DNA of 40,219 nt. It comes from Halorubrum sp. Hd13 (lineage in GTDB: Archaea; Halobacteriota; Halobacteria; Halobacteriales; Haloferacaceae). Shown piece after piece: positions 14,572 to 22,813 of the stretch. Positions within the stretch are counted from its first letter, which is position 1. The number at the start of each line of letters is the position of its first letter. The stretch is taken from NCBI RefSeq assembly GCF_002252755.1, contig NZ_NHOY01000124.1:1-40219 (forward strand), given 5' to 3'. The notes under the pieces are model-generated. The model saw nothing but the letters and a program-made list of their open reading frames with translations. It did no database searches and was not told the origin of the DNA. A program made the position numbers and the translations under genes.

Positions 14572-15503
14572 GGCCTTGTTTAGACGCTCGAATTCACGTG
14601 GTTCAGGCGGTGAGAGACTGCTCGATGTTTCTGATGGCGGCCTTTAGGACGATCTCTCGAAACTGACCAAACCACGTTCTGGCTTTAATCGTCGAGCCGA
14701 ATCGTTTGCGCAGCGCGAAAAATATCGATTCAACGATAGATCGTCGATGGTACGTTTCATCATCAATCCGAGCATTGTGAGCGGCATCAAGCGAGTAGAA
14801 TTCACGGTGCTTGATCACCGGTCTGATGCCTTCTTCACGCAGCATATGACGGATTTCGTCCCAGTCAAAGCCTTTGTCGGCGACTACAGTTCCTAGCTGT
14901 TCGAGATTTCTCGTGAGGACTTGCCACGCGATCTGTGTGTCGTGTGGAAGGTTCTTTGAGCAGTGAACGTCGAGGATTGCTCTCGTCGAGCAATCCACGA
15001 GAAGCGTGGTTTTAACCGACTCAAACGTGCCTTTGACACGCTTCGCGTAGTTGTGGCTGGACGAACGATGAGCGAGACTGGTGGAGTCGATGGCCTGAAT
15101 CTCTCCAGTATCAAATAGATTCACAGACAGCCGCAACAGCACTCGCCAGACGCGCATCTTCAGCGCTTGCTTCCGAGCACAAACCGTGGTGAAGTCCGGC
15201 AACTCCTCGACCGACAGCCCGAGTTTCTCCACGATATCAGGCATTTCACGGAGGATATCGAGGAGTCGGCGGTACGGAAGGTCGAGGTATTCGCGGAGTC
15301 CGTGGAGAGTGATGATCACCCAGTCAGCGTAGCCACCTCCCCCTTTCTTGACAGGCTGATTTCCGTCACTCCCGACAGCTTTTTGAGACAAAGCCACACA
15401 TCGGTCGGTGAAGCGGGCGAGTTTCGAAGGCACATCGAACTCTGCTCGCTTCACTTCCTCGAAATCACGCCGTTCAGGCAATATTCTTAGCGTCTAAACA
15501 CAG
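14572..15503 (-). mobile_element. IS5-family insertion sequence, complete (about 932 bp)
   Basis: A single transposase gene nearly fills the element. Terminal inverted repeats are clear: TGTTTAGACGCT at 14577-14588 and its reverse complement at 15489-15500. The 11-bp direct repeat CCGAAGGCCAG flanks it at 14561-14571 and 15504-15514, consistent with a target duplication and setting the approximate ends. Eleven bp is on the long side for this family, so the exact boundaries may shift by a few bases. The intact gene and flanking repeats suggest a fairly recent insertion. Confidence 0.8.
14603..15481 (-). CDS. IS5-family transposase
   Basis: This 292-residue DDE transposase appears intact. The catalytic triad is visible: Asp at about 132 in QAIDSTSLAHR, Asp at about 202 in VVADKGFDWDE, and Glu at about 251 in RSIVESIFFALRKRFG, the IS5-type YxxR-like context being HRRSIVES. 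The N-terminal third carries a helix-rich DNA-binding region (LREYLDLPYRRLLDILRE). The start MPERRDFEEV lies eight bases inside the right inverted repeat. Confidence 0.9.
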   Translation of the reverse strand: MPERRDFEEVKRAEFDVPSKLARFTDRCVALSQKAVGSDGNQPVKKGGGGYADWVIITLHGLREYLDLPYRRLLDILREMPDIVEKLGLSVEELPDFTTVCARKQALKMRVWRVLLRLSVNLFDTGEIQAIDSTSLAHRSSSHNYAKRVKGTFESVKTTLLVDCSTRAILDVHCSKNLPHDTQIAWQVLTRNLEQLGTVVADKGFDWDEIRHMLREEGIRPVIKHREFYSLDAAHNARIDDETYHRRSIVESIFFALRKRFGSTIKARTWFGQFREIVLKAAIRNIEQSLTA

Positions 15504-16304
15504 CCGAAGGCCAGTGTTCCGTGCCACACGGCCAAAATACCGATTCAGTATACTACCTTGGTATATTATGTATTCAGATTAAATCGAAGTAGCGATCCGG
15601 TCGCGACTGGATACGCGAATCCGGTCCGCGAAGCGTGACGGATGAATATTAATTAAGCTGATAAAAATTCGATAGCGTCTCCCTCATTGAGATCACGAAT
15701 CGCCTTGATGCACGGAGATGCAGGCCGCACACTGCCGTCAATCTCGAATTAAAGTATAGTGATACGTACGGATCGAGTCGACGAGACCGAGACCGTCGGC
15801 CGGGCCTTCGCGACGATCGGCGACGAACACTACGCAGATGGCGCGACCTCACCCGTTAGTCGTGCGACCTCGTTCGTCGATGACCCGATACTGTCCGTCT
15901 ACGGGGCGGTTCCGCATCGGCGATCCCCTGCGAAACCGGTCATCGATGTGGGGAACGACGCGGAGATCGGTATGCGGATAAACACATACGTCAAAATATA
16001 CTATCTAGGAATTACCATATATAATAAATAACTAGGGTACGGAAGTTAAAACCGCCCATGAGCGGTTCGGATCGGTCGCTATCGCACTGGCGCTGTTCGT
16101 CTAAACGGCGCGTCGGATCGGATTCGCGGATCTATCCGATCCGTCGCACTCTTTCTGACGCTTCGTCGAGCGGCGATCGCCGGTCTGCCAGCATCAGTGG
16201 GACGCACGCCGAACGAATCCGATCGGAATCACGTGTACAGTCGTTCAACGGAATTCGATACATGACTCCGTATTTTCATATCCGATCCCGACGTGTCGAC
16301 GGCC
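15504..16304. other. Accessory AT-rich intergenic, about 800 bp, with a possible gene remnant
   Basis: No full gene is supported. A minus-strand frame at 15653-15748 ends with CIKAIRDLNEGDAIEFLSA and a TAA, reading like the C-terminus of a small protein (faintly like a TusA-type sulfur carrier) with no start, so it may be a decayed remnant. The remainder is AT-rich (15540-15580, 16000-16035) and includes the promoter of the exchanger gene at its right end. Confidence 0.45.
16271..16280 (+). promoter_or_regulatory. TATA-like box for the CaCA exchanger
   Basis: TATTTTCATA is centred about 30 bases upstream of ATG 16305. Confidence 0.55.
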
Positions 16305-17555
16305 ATGAACGGCTCTCGGCTGGTCGTCGCCTCGCTCGTGGTCGCGGTGCTCTTGGCGGTCCCGGTCGCTCCCGCGGCCGCACAGGAGGGGGGCGAAGCG
16401 GCGGAGGAGTCGGGTGAAGGCGGTATCGAAGGACAGATCGAGGGCTTCGTCGAGGAGCTCGGAGCGGCGGAGGAGTCGGGTGAAGGCGGTATCGAAGGAC
16501 AGATCGAGGGCTTCGTCGAGGAGCTCGGAGCGGCGGGCGCCGTGGCCGTGCTCGTCGCCGGTGGCGTCGTACTGACCGTCTGTGTCGAGAAGCTGATAAG
16601 TTACCTCACCCGGGCGGCGCTGGGGTTGCGAGTGTCGCTGTTCACCCTCGCGATCATCTTCACCGGGATCGAGTTCGACGACGCGGTCCTCGCGCTCGTG
16701 TTGTCCGCGGGCGACCTCGAGGGAGTCGCGCTCGGAACGGCGCTCGGCACGGGGCTGGCGATCCTCGGCTTCACGCTGGCGCTCGCCGCGATCGTCAGGC
16801 CGTTCCCGGTCGACCTCCCGACGGACTACGTCGTCCTCTTCGCGCTGGGTCCGATACTGCTGGTCCCGTTCGTACTCGCGGGGACCCTGACGACCGTCCA
16901 CGGGGTGGTGCTCCTCGGCTTCTTCCTCCTGGCGTTCGGGTACATCGTCCTCCGCGAGCGCCAGCGCGACACGCCGGTGTTTCGCAACACCGAGCTCGGC
17001 GAATCGATCAGGGCCGACGGCGGGGTCGCAGCGCCGCGGGCCCTCTCGGAGATTCCGGAAGACCGGCTCGTCGGCGGTCGGTCCGCGTCCGGGTGGCCGT
17101 GGATGGCGCTCGCCGTCCTCGCGCTGGCCGGGATCGTGTTCGCGTCGATGCTGCTCGAGGCCGGTTCGGAGGTCGTCGTGGAGGGGTTCGGCCTCGAACA
17201 GACCGTCTTCGGCGCCACCGTACTGACGGCGATCCTGACGTTCGAGGACGTCATGCTCACGATCGAGCCGGTGCGGCGGGGCGTCCCGGAGATCGGCGTG
17301 GGGAACGTCATCGGGAGCGTCCTCTTCTCGGTGACCGGCAACGTCGGCGTCATCATGCTGCTCAGCGACCTCGAGATCTCTCGGTCGGTCCTGACGTTCC
17401 ACCTCCCGTCGGTGGTCCTCGTCACGACGCTGGCGGCGTACTTCCTCTACTCGGGAGAGCTGAAGCGCTGGCACGGGGTCGTCCTCGGCGGGCTCTACGC
17501 CGTGTACTGGGTGGTCGCGATCCTCGTCTTCGGCGGCGTTCCGATCGGCGGGTGA
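16305..17555 (+). CDS. CaCA-family cation (Na+/Ca2+-type) exchanger
   Basis: This 416-residue integral membrane protein has two inverted-topology alpha-repeat regions: SLFTLAIIFTGIEFDDAVLA (about 110-130) and TVLTAILTFEDVMLTIEPVR (about 305-325). Each has an acidic residue in the first helix of the repeat, and GVGNVIGSVLFSVTGN follows the second, as in sodium/calcium exchangers. An N-terminal signal-like segment (MNGSRLVV... to APAAAQ) precedes an acidic loop that contains an exact 22-residue tandem duplication. ATG 16305 is chosen over GTG 16293 because it starts the signal peptide and fits the TATA spacing. The transported ion is not fixed by sequence. Confidence 0.82.
   Translation: MNGSRLVVASLVVAVLLAVPVAPAAAQEGGEAAEESGEGGIEGQIEGFVEELGAAEESGEGGIEGQIEGFVEELGAAGAVAVLVAGGVVLTVCVEKLISYLTRAALGLRVSLFTLAIIFTGIEFDDAVLALVLSAGDLEGVALGTALGTGLAILGFTLALAAIVRPFPVDLPTDYVVLFALGPILLVPFVLAGTLTTVHGVVLLGFFLLAFGYIVLRERQRDTPVFRNTELGESIRADGGVAAPRALSEIPEDRLVGGRSASGWPWMALAVLALAGIVFASMLLEAGSEVVVEGFGLEQTVFGATVLTAILTFEDVMLTIEPVRRGVPEIGVGNVIGSVLFSVTGNVGVIMLLSDLEISRSVLTFHLPSVVLVTTLAAYFLYSGELKRWHGVVLGGLYAVYWVVAILVFGGVPIGG
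16398..16529 (+). repeat. 66-bp perfect tandem duplication inside the exchanger gene
   Basis: Units 16398-16463 and 16464-16529 are identical and in frame. They duplicate 22 residues (AAEESGEGG, IEGQIEGFVEELG) of the acidic extracytoplasmic loop between the signal segment and the first exchanger helix. Identity at synonymous sites implies a recent event. Confidence 0.95.
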
Positions 17556-17582
17556 CCGGCGGCGTTCCGATCGGCGGCTGAT
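17531..17582 (+). repeat. 26-bp tandem duplication across the exchanger stop codon
   Basis: CGGCGGCGTTCCGATCGGCG begins at 17531 and again at 17557. Each copy ends in TGA, so codons for FGGVPIGG and the stop are repeated once, with one base difference near the end. Confidence 0.92.
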
Positions 17583-17650
17583 CGGTGGGAATTCGATCGG
17601 TTCGGCCCGCCCCCGAAGACGCGGGCGCCCGCCGGTCGCCGAGGCGAGCA

Positions 17651-17657
17651 TTTTTAT
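17651..17657 (+). promoter_or_regulatory. TATA-like box for the regulator/ABC operon
   Basis: TTTTTAT is centred 28 bases upstream of ATG 17682 and supports that start with a leaderless transcript. Confidence 0.65.
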
Positions 17658-17681
17658 CTCGCTTCGACGCATACGTGAACG

Positions 17682-18989
17682 ATGGACACGGTTGAACACT
17701 GGGTGCTCGACGGCGACGACCGCGCGCTCGTCGAGCGACTCGCGGCGGGGCTCGGCCGCGACGCGGCGCGCGTGCTGGCGTACCTCCTCCTGCGCCGCGA
17801 CCACGACCGGATCGAGCGGGCGCGAGCGACGACGATGGCGATCCGCATCGGGACGGGGCTGGGGGAGAAGGCCGTCGGCGACGCCGTCTCGAAGCTCGAA
17901 GCGCGGGACTTAGTCGAGCGAGCGACCGTCGACTCGTCCGGCGGGGGACGGCCGCCGAACGCGTGGCGACCCGTCAGCGGCCGACGGAAGAGCCTCGACC
18001 GCGTGTACCGCACCCACTCTGCAGCCCTCCTCGAGCGGGGGGCCGCGGTCGCGGACGTCGAACCGGGACCGACGGAGGGGTCCGACCCCTTGGTCGGACC
18101 GGACGACGGCTCGGCGATCGAACGCGACCGCGGGGTCGTCGTCGCGCTCAACTGGCGCCCGAACGCGCTCCACCTCCCGCTGTACGCCGCCCTCGAAGAG
18201 GGGGCGTACGAGCGACGGGGGCTCGACGCGAGGGTCACCGCCCATCGCGGCTCGCACCGGGCGCTCGAAGCGGTGCTCGACGGGGACGCCGACGTCGCGC
18301 TCGTCGGTGCCGGATCGGTCGTCCGGGCGCTGGCCGCGGGCCTCCCGGTCGTGCCCTTGGCCGTGGTCCACCAGCGGACCGCGACGGTGCTGTACACGGT
18401 CCGCGACCGCTTCGGCGAGCCGTTCGAGAGCGTTGACCAACTGCGCGGACGGCGGATCCTCACGACCGCGGGCTCGGAGACGTGTCTGCTCGCGAGGCTG
18501 TTCCTCTCGCAGGCCGACCTGCTCCGCGACGTCGAACTCGTCGACGCCGACGGCGAGGAGCGCGGCGGGCTGATCGCGGGCGACGCCGACGTGGCGACGG
18601 GGTCGTTCGCCGACCCGCTCGAACTGGAAGCGGACGACCGGACGGTCGACGTCCTCTCGATCGGCGACCACTTCCCGATATACGGGCTCACGCTCGTCGG
18701 TCCGGCGGCCCCGCTCCGGCGGACCGACGACCCCTGGCGACAGTTCCTCGCGGGGACCGCGGCGGGCTGGGTGGCCGCGCGGACCGACCCCGGCCCGGCG
18801 GCCGCGGCCGTGGCCGCGGAGACGGACGACTCCGCGAGCGCCGTGAGCGAGCGCTTCGCGCGCGGGGTCGAGTCGTTCGGGACGGGCGACGCGGTGAGAG
18901 ACGAGGGGTGGGGGTGGCACGGGCGGTCGACGTGGGACCGGCTGGAAGTCGCGCTGGAACAGGGCGACCTGCTCGGTGAGGGCCCGTGA
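17682..18989 (+). CDS. Winged-helix DNA-binding domain fused to NMT1/THI5-type substrate-binding domain
   Basis: This 435-residue protein has no signal peptide. Residues about 15-105 form a TrmB/MarR-like winged helix (RVLAYLLLRRDHDRIERAR, then GLGEKAVGDAVSKLEARDLV and a basic wing SSGGGRPPNAWRP). After a linker, residues about 150-430 form a periplasmic-binding-protein fold of the NMT1/THI5/SsuA class (VVALNWRPNALHLPLYAAL, GDADVALVGAGSVVRALAAG, QLRGRRILTTAGSET, and EGWGW near the end). The separate lipoprotein at 21530-22705 shares the same landmarks. A cytoplasmic ligand sensor controlling the transporter is the natural reading. It overlaps the ATPase gene by GTGA. Confidence 0.8.
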   Translation: MDTVEHWVLDGDDRALVERLAAGLGRDAARVLAYLLLRRDHDRIERARATTMAIRIGTGLGEKAVGDAVSKLEARDLVERATVDSSGGGRPPNAWRPVSGRRKSLDRVYRTHSAALLERGAAVADVEPGPTEGSDPLVGPDDGSAIERDRGVVVALNWRPNALHLPLYAALEEGAYERRGLDARVTAHRGSHRALEAVLDGDADVALVGAGSVVRALAAGLPVVPLAVVHQRTATVLYTVRDRFGEPFESVDQLRGRRILTTAGSETCLLARLFLSQADLLRDVELVDADGEERGGLIAGDADVATGSFADPLELEADDRTVDVLSIGDHFPIYGLTLVGPAAPLRRTDDPWRQFLAGTAAGWVAARTDPGPAAAAVAAETDDSASAVSERFARGVESFGTGDAVRDEGWGWHGRSTWDRLEVALEQGDLLGEGP

Positions 18990-19765
18990 TCGAGATCGAC
19001 GGCGTGACCGTCGCGTTCGACGACGTGCGGGCGGTCGAAGACGTCGATCTGACGGTCGATGACGGGGAGTTCCTCACGGTGGTCGGCCCGTCCGGCTGCG
19101 GGAAGACCACGCTGCTGCGGACCGTCGGGGGGCTCCAGGAGCCGACCGCGGGTCGCGTCCGCGTGAACGGGCGGACGACGGACGCGGCGCGAGCGAACGC
19201 GGAGATCGGGTACGTGTTCCAACAGCACACGCTGCTCCCGTGGAAGTCGGCCGTCGAGAACGTCGCGTTCCTCCGTGAGATGGCCGGGAAACCCGCCGAC
19301 AGAGAGGGGGCGAGACGGCTCCTCCGTGAGGTCGGGCTGGAGGGGTTCGAGAGCGCTCGCCCGGCGGCGCTGTCCGGGGGGATGAAACAGCGTGTCGCCA
19401 TCGCCCGGGCGATCCACCTCGGGGCGGAGATCCTGCTCATGGACGAGCCGTTCGGCGAGCTCGACGAGATAACGCGGGAGCGGCTCGGCGTCGAGATCCG
19501 CGGGCTCTGGCGGGCCGAGCGGAAGACGGTCGTGTTCGTCACCCACAGCGTCCCGGAGGCCGTCTTCTTGGCCGACCGCTGCGTCGTCATGGAGAGCGAC
19601 CCGGGGCGGATCGTCGAGACGTTCGACGTCGATCTGCCGCGGCCCCGGACGGACGAGGCGTACAGCAGCGACGCGTTCCAGGAACAGGTCGCGGCGGTCC
19701 GGGCCGTGTTACACGAGGACCGCTCGAACCCCTCGACGGCCGGGACGACGCTCACGGAAGTATGA
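18986..19765 (+). CDS. ABC transporter ATP-binding protein (SsuB/TauB/ThiZ type)
   Basis: This 259-residue importer ATPase has all motifs: Walker A GPSGCGKTTLL (about 34-44), Q-loop FQQHTLLPWKS, signature [14 protein letters not shown], Walker B ILLMDEPFGELD, and the switch histidine in FVTHSVPEA. The FGxLD form and length fit the nitrate/sulfonate/taurine/pyrimidine importer class. The start is GTG 18986, overlapping the regulator stop by four bases, and its stop overlaps the permease ATG. It is the only ATPase at the locus, so it may serve both permeases. Confidence 0.92.
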   Translation: MIEIDGVTVAFDDVRAVEDVDLTVDDGEFLTVVGPSGCGKTTLLRTVGGLQEPTAGRVRVNGRTTDAARANAEIGYVFQQHTLLPWKSAVENVAFLREMAGKPADREGARRLLREVGLEGFESARPAALSGGMKQRVAIARAIHLGAEILLMDEPFGELDEITRERLGVEIRGLWRAERKTVVFVTHSVPEAVFLADRCVVMESDPGRIVETFDVDLPRPRTDEAYSSDAFQEQVAAVRAVLHEDRSNPSTAGTTLTEV

Positions 19766-20544
19766 ACGGACGCGTCGGCGAGCCCGGGTCGCCGGTTTCG
19801 GTGGCCGACGTGGCCCTCCCGCTCGGCGGGCTCGCGGTAGCGACCGCCGCCTGGTGGGCCCTCGTCGCCGCGGCGGACGTCCCCCCGTATCTCCTCCCGC
19901 CGCCGGACGCCGTCGCCGCGGTGCTCCTCGGCAATCCCGGGCTGTTCGTCCGGAACGCCGCCGCGACCGCGCGGAAGATCGCGATCGGCGGCGGCGTCGG
20001 GATCGCGGCCGGGCTCGCCCTCGCGGTGTCGATCTCGCGCCTGCGGTGGCTCCGGCGAGCGGTCTACCCGTACCTCGTCACCGTGCGGGTGCTCCCGAAG
20101 ATCGCGATCGCCCCGCTGCTGCTGATATACGTCGGCACCGGCATGACGACCGCGGTCGTTTTCATCGGACTCATCGCGTTCTTCCCGATGGTGTTGAGCA
20201 CGGCGGCGGGGTTCGAACGCGTCCCGGCCGAACAGCGGGACCTGCTCCGCTCGGTCGACGCCGGCTCGCTGGACGCGTTCCTGCGGCTCGAACTGCCGTA
20301 CGCCGTCCCGGACCTGTTCGCCGGGCTCAAGCAGTCGGTGACGCTCGCCGTCATCGGGGCCGTCGTCGCCGAGTGGATCGTCGCCGACAGCGGGCTCGGG
20401 TTCCTCGTCCTCCTCGCCTCGGAGAACGTCCAAGTGGATCTCATGCTCGCCGCCCTGGTGGTGCTCGTCGCGCTCGGACTCGCGCTGTACGGGCTGATCG
20501 CCGTCGCGCAGCGCCGGCTCGTCTGGACGCCGACCGCCGACTGA
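19762..20544 (+). CDS. ABC transporter permease (SsuC/ThiX type), first copy
   Basis: This 260-residue BPD-transporter inner-membrane protein has about six helices. The ATPase-contacting EAA loop is visible as RSVDAGSLDAFLRLELPYAVPDLFAGLK (about residues 175-200). The N-terminal segment PPYLLPPPDAVAAVLL is typical of the SsuC class. ATG 19762 overlaps the ATPase stop (ATGA), so translation is coupled. It converges on the second permease with a 41-base gap. Confidence 0.9.
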   Translation: MNGRVGEPGSPVSVADVALPLGGLAVATAAWWALVAAADVPPYLLPPPDAVAAVLLGNPGLFVRNAAATARKIAIGGGVGIAAGLALAVSISRLRWLRRAVYPYLVTVRVLPKIAIAPLLLIYVGTGMTTAVVFIGLIAFFPMVLSTAAGFERVPAEQRDLLRSVDAGSLDAFLRLELPYAVPDLFAGLKQSVTLAVIGAVVAEWIVADSGLGFLVLLASENVQVDLMLAALVVLVALGLALYGLIAVAQRRLVWTPTAD

Positions 20545-20585
20545 GCGGCCGGGGGACGGCTCGGCCGGAGGCAGGGAGCGCGGAC

Positions 20586-21416
20586 TCACTCGGTCCAGAC
20601 CGCACGTTCGAGGAGGACTGGAACGAGGTAGAAGGCGACGCCGAGCGCCGACAGCGCGACCAGCGCGGCGTACGTCTCCGCGGTCCGGAGGCGCTCCGCG
20701 GTCACGAACACGCGGTAGCCGATCCCGGCCCTGAGCGTGACGAACTCGGCGACGACGGCCCCGACGATCGACAGCGTCGCCGCGAGCTTGAGCCCGGCGA
20801 ACACGCTCGGCGCGGCCGCGGGGACGCGCACCCGGAGGAACACGGCCGGCTTCGACGCGTCGACGGAGCGCGCGAGCGCGAGGTACCGCTCCGGCGTCGA
20901 CCGGAGCCCGTCCAGCGTCGCGACGGTCATCGGGAACAGCGCCAGCGTCGCGACCAGCGCCGCGCGGGCGGGAATCCCTCGGCCGAACCAGAGGAAGACG
21001 AGCGGGGCGATCGCGATCAGCGGCGCGATGCGGAGCGCGATGACGTACGGTAAGGCGATCCGGGCGGCCGTCCGCGAGTAGGTCATCGCGAACGCGAGGA
21101 GGGCGCCGACGGCGCAGCCGGCGAGCAGGCCCGTCGCCGCGGTCGCGCCCGTCACGGCGGCGTCGGCGAACAGCGTGGCGCCGCGGGCGACGAGCGCGTC
21201 TGCGACGGCCGCGGGCGGCGGCAGGATGATCGCCGGGATCCCGATCGCGACGACCGTTCCGTGCCACGCGAGGACGAGCGCGACGAACAGCAGCACCGGC
21301 GGGGCGACGCGCTTCGCCGCCGCGAGGAGCCGGGTCCGGACCCGACGCGCTCGACGCCCGGGGCTCCGACGGACGGAGGGCGTCCGCGACTCTCGCGTGC
21401 GCTCGCGCTCGGCCAT
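20586..21416 (-). CDS. ABC transporter permease (SsuC/ThiX type), second copy
   Basis: This 276-residue paralogue of the permease at 19762-20544 has an arginine-rich N-terminal tail (about 1-35), helices covering the rest, an IILPPPAAVADALV segment and an EAA loop RSVDASKPAVFLRVRVPAAAPSVFAGLK. It is transcribed with the binding lipoprotein at 21530-22705, after 113 bases, away from the ATPase operon. Two permeases with one ATPase could form a heterodimer; sequence cannot say. Confidence 0.88.
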   Translation of the reverse strand: MAERERTRESRTPSVRRSPGRRARRVRTRLLAAAKRVAPPVLLFVALVLAWHGTVVAIGIPAIILPPPAAVADALVARGATLFADAAVTGATAATGLLAGCAVGALLAFAMTYSRTAARIALPYVIALRIAPLIAIAPLVFLWFGRGIPARAALVATLALFPMTVATLDGLRSTPERYLALARSVDASKPAVFLRVRVPAAAPSVFAGLKLAATLSIVGAVVAEFVTLRAGIGYRVFVTAERLRTAETYAALVALSALGVAFYLVPVLLERAVWTE

Positions 21417-21529
21417 CGCTCACCGCACCTCCCCGACGGAGCCGTCGCTCGCCGCCTCTCCGTGGACGCTCGGCGCCCCTCGGTCGCCGCTCGGCGCCGG
21501 TCCGCCTGCCCGGGGGGAGGGGACGGGAG

Positions 21530-22705
21530 TCACTGGTCGACGAGGTCGGCGTAGTCGGCGACGTGTTCGTCGTCGGTGTCGATGTGCTCGTTCGTCCAGA
21601 CCGCGTCGGGGTCGACCGAGCCGTCGAAGAAGTCCGCGGCGTCCAGCGTCTCGTAGGTCCGCTGCCACGGCTCCGGCTCGCTCCACCCCCATCCCTCCTC
21701 GCGGACGGCCTCCGAGAGCATGTACTCGGAGCGCATCAGGTCCCACTTGTCGCGCTGGTTCTCGCGGACCTCCGCGAGTTCGCCCTGCGCGTCGACGAGC
21801 GCGTCGATCGCCCCCTCCGGATTCCGGTCGGCCCACACCGCGCCGCGGGCGGTCGCCCGGAGGAACGCGGCCACGGTCTCCGGGTTCTCCTCGGCGAACG
21901 ACTCCCCGACGGTGAGCACGTGGCCGTAGGACGGGACGGCGTCGTGCACCGAGAGCACGTCGACCTCGGCGCCCTGGTGGCGCGCGTCGACGACGTCGCC
22001 GAAGACGCCGCCCGCCGCGTCGATCTCCCCGGCGAGGAGCCGCTGTACCGTGTCGTACCCGGTGTCGACGTACTCCACGTCGGTGACGCCGGCGGCGTCG
22101 AAGTACCCGCGCACCATCTGGCGGACCATCCCGGGACCGCTCCCCACCGTCGCGCCCGACAGCTGCGACGGGTCCGTCAGCTCCTCGCCGAACCGCTCCC
22201 GGGACGAGAAGACGACGACCGGGCTCCGCTGCATCACGACCCCCACGGCCAGCGGGGAGAGGTCCCCGGCGTTGACGCCGAGGACCTGGTCGCTGCTGGA
22301 GACGCCGAACTCGGTGTTACCGAGCGCGACCTGCTGGGCCGAGAAGTCGGACCCCTCGCCGCTCTCTATCGTGACCGACTCGAACCCCTCCTCCTCGTAG
22401 AACCCCTGCGACTGCGCGGCGAAGTACGGCGCGTGGAGACCGCTTATCCGCCAGTTGAGCAGCAGCGACGGGCTCTCGACGGCGGGGGCGCTATCGGTCC
22501 CGCCGTCGTCGTCGCCGTCGCTGCCGCTCCCCCCGTCGCCGCCGTCAGTGGAGTTGCCGTCACCGTCACCGTCCCCGTTCCCGCTCCCGTTTCCGCCGTC
22601 GACGCCGCCGTCGCCGCCGAAGCGGCCGGTACACCCCGATACCGCTGCCGTCCCGACTGTAGCGAGAACCGCTCGTCTGGTTCGGATCATCCCGTTTGGG
22701 GGCAT
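21530..22705 (-). CDS. ABC substrate-binding lipoprotein (NMT1/THI5-like), Tat-exported
   Basis: This 391-residue extracytoplasmic binding protein starts with RTRRAVLATVGTAAVSGCTG, a twin-arginine signal with a lipobox cysteine at about 25. A glycine/aspartate-rich linker (about 30-75) follows, common in haloarchaeal lipoproteins. The binding domain (SLLLNWRISGLHAPYFAAQS to EEGWGWSEPEPWQRT) matches the NMT1/THI5/SsuA class, which includes hydroxymethylpyrimidine, sulfonate and nitrate binders. Either ATG 22705 or ATG 22690 (MIRTRRAV) may be used. A TATA-like element lies 37 bases upstream of 22705. Ligand unknown. Confidence 0.88.
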   Translation of the reverse strand: MPPNGMIRTRRAVLATVGTAAVSGCTGRFGGDGGVDGGNGSGNGDGDGDGNSTDGGDGGSGSDGDDDGGTDSAPAVESPSLLLNWRISGLHAPYFAAQSQGFYEEEGFESVTIESGEGSDFSAQQVALGNTEFGVSSSDQVLGVNAGDLSPLAVGVVMQRSPVVVFSSRERFGEELTDPSQLSGATVGSGPGMVRQMVRGYFDAAGVTDVEYVDTGYDTVQRLLAGEIDAAGGVFGDVVDARHQGAEVDVLSVHDAVPSYGHVLTVGESFAEENPETVAAFLRATARGAVWADRNPEGAIDALVDAQGELAEVRENQRDKWDLMRSEYMLSEAVREEGWGWSEPEPWQRTYETLDAADFFDGSVDPDAVWTNEHIDTDDEHVADYADLVDQ

Positions 22706-22737
22706 GTGAATGAATATACATAATGGTTTTCCGTAAA

Positions 22738-22745
22738 CATTTATA
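22738..22745 (-). promoter_or_regulatory. TATA-like box for the binding-lipoprotein gene
   Basis: Minus-strand TATAAATG is centred about 37 bases upstream of ATG 22705, allowing a leader of roughly ten bases. This is the likely target region for the HTH/binding-domain fusion regulator. Confidence 0.55.
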
Positions 22746-22813
22746 CCAGACCGGGTTCGGCGGCTCCGTGAGCGGCGCGGACTGACCGGTGACCCGCCCG
22801 CGCGAGACCGCGG

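Noticed and set aside
15653-15748. A TusA-like sulfur-carrier gene
   Set aside because: Only a C-terminal-like fragment without a start or the family's CPxP motif is visible; kept as a possible remnant only.
18688-21423. 911-codon minus-strand open frame across the ABC locus
   Set aside because: Arginine-rich shadow of the high-GC genes on the plus strand, with no domain or start; the true genes explain the region.
17682-22705. Calling the importer a thiamine-precursor system
   Set aside because: NMT1/THI5-type folds also bind sulfonates and nitrate-like ligands, and no thiamine gene or riboswitch is present, so the substrate is left open.
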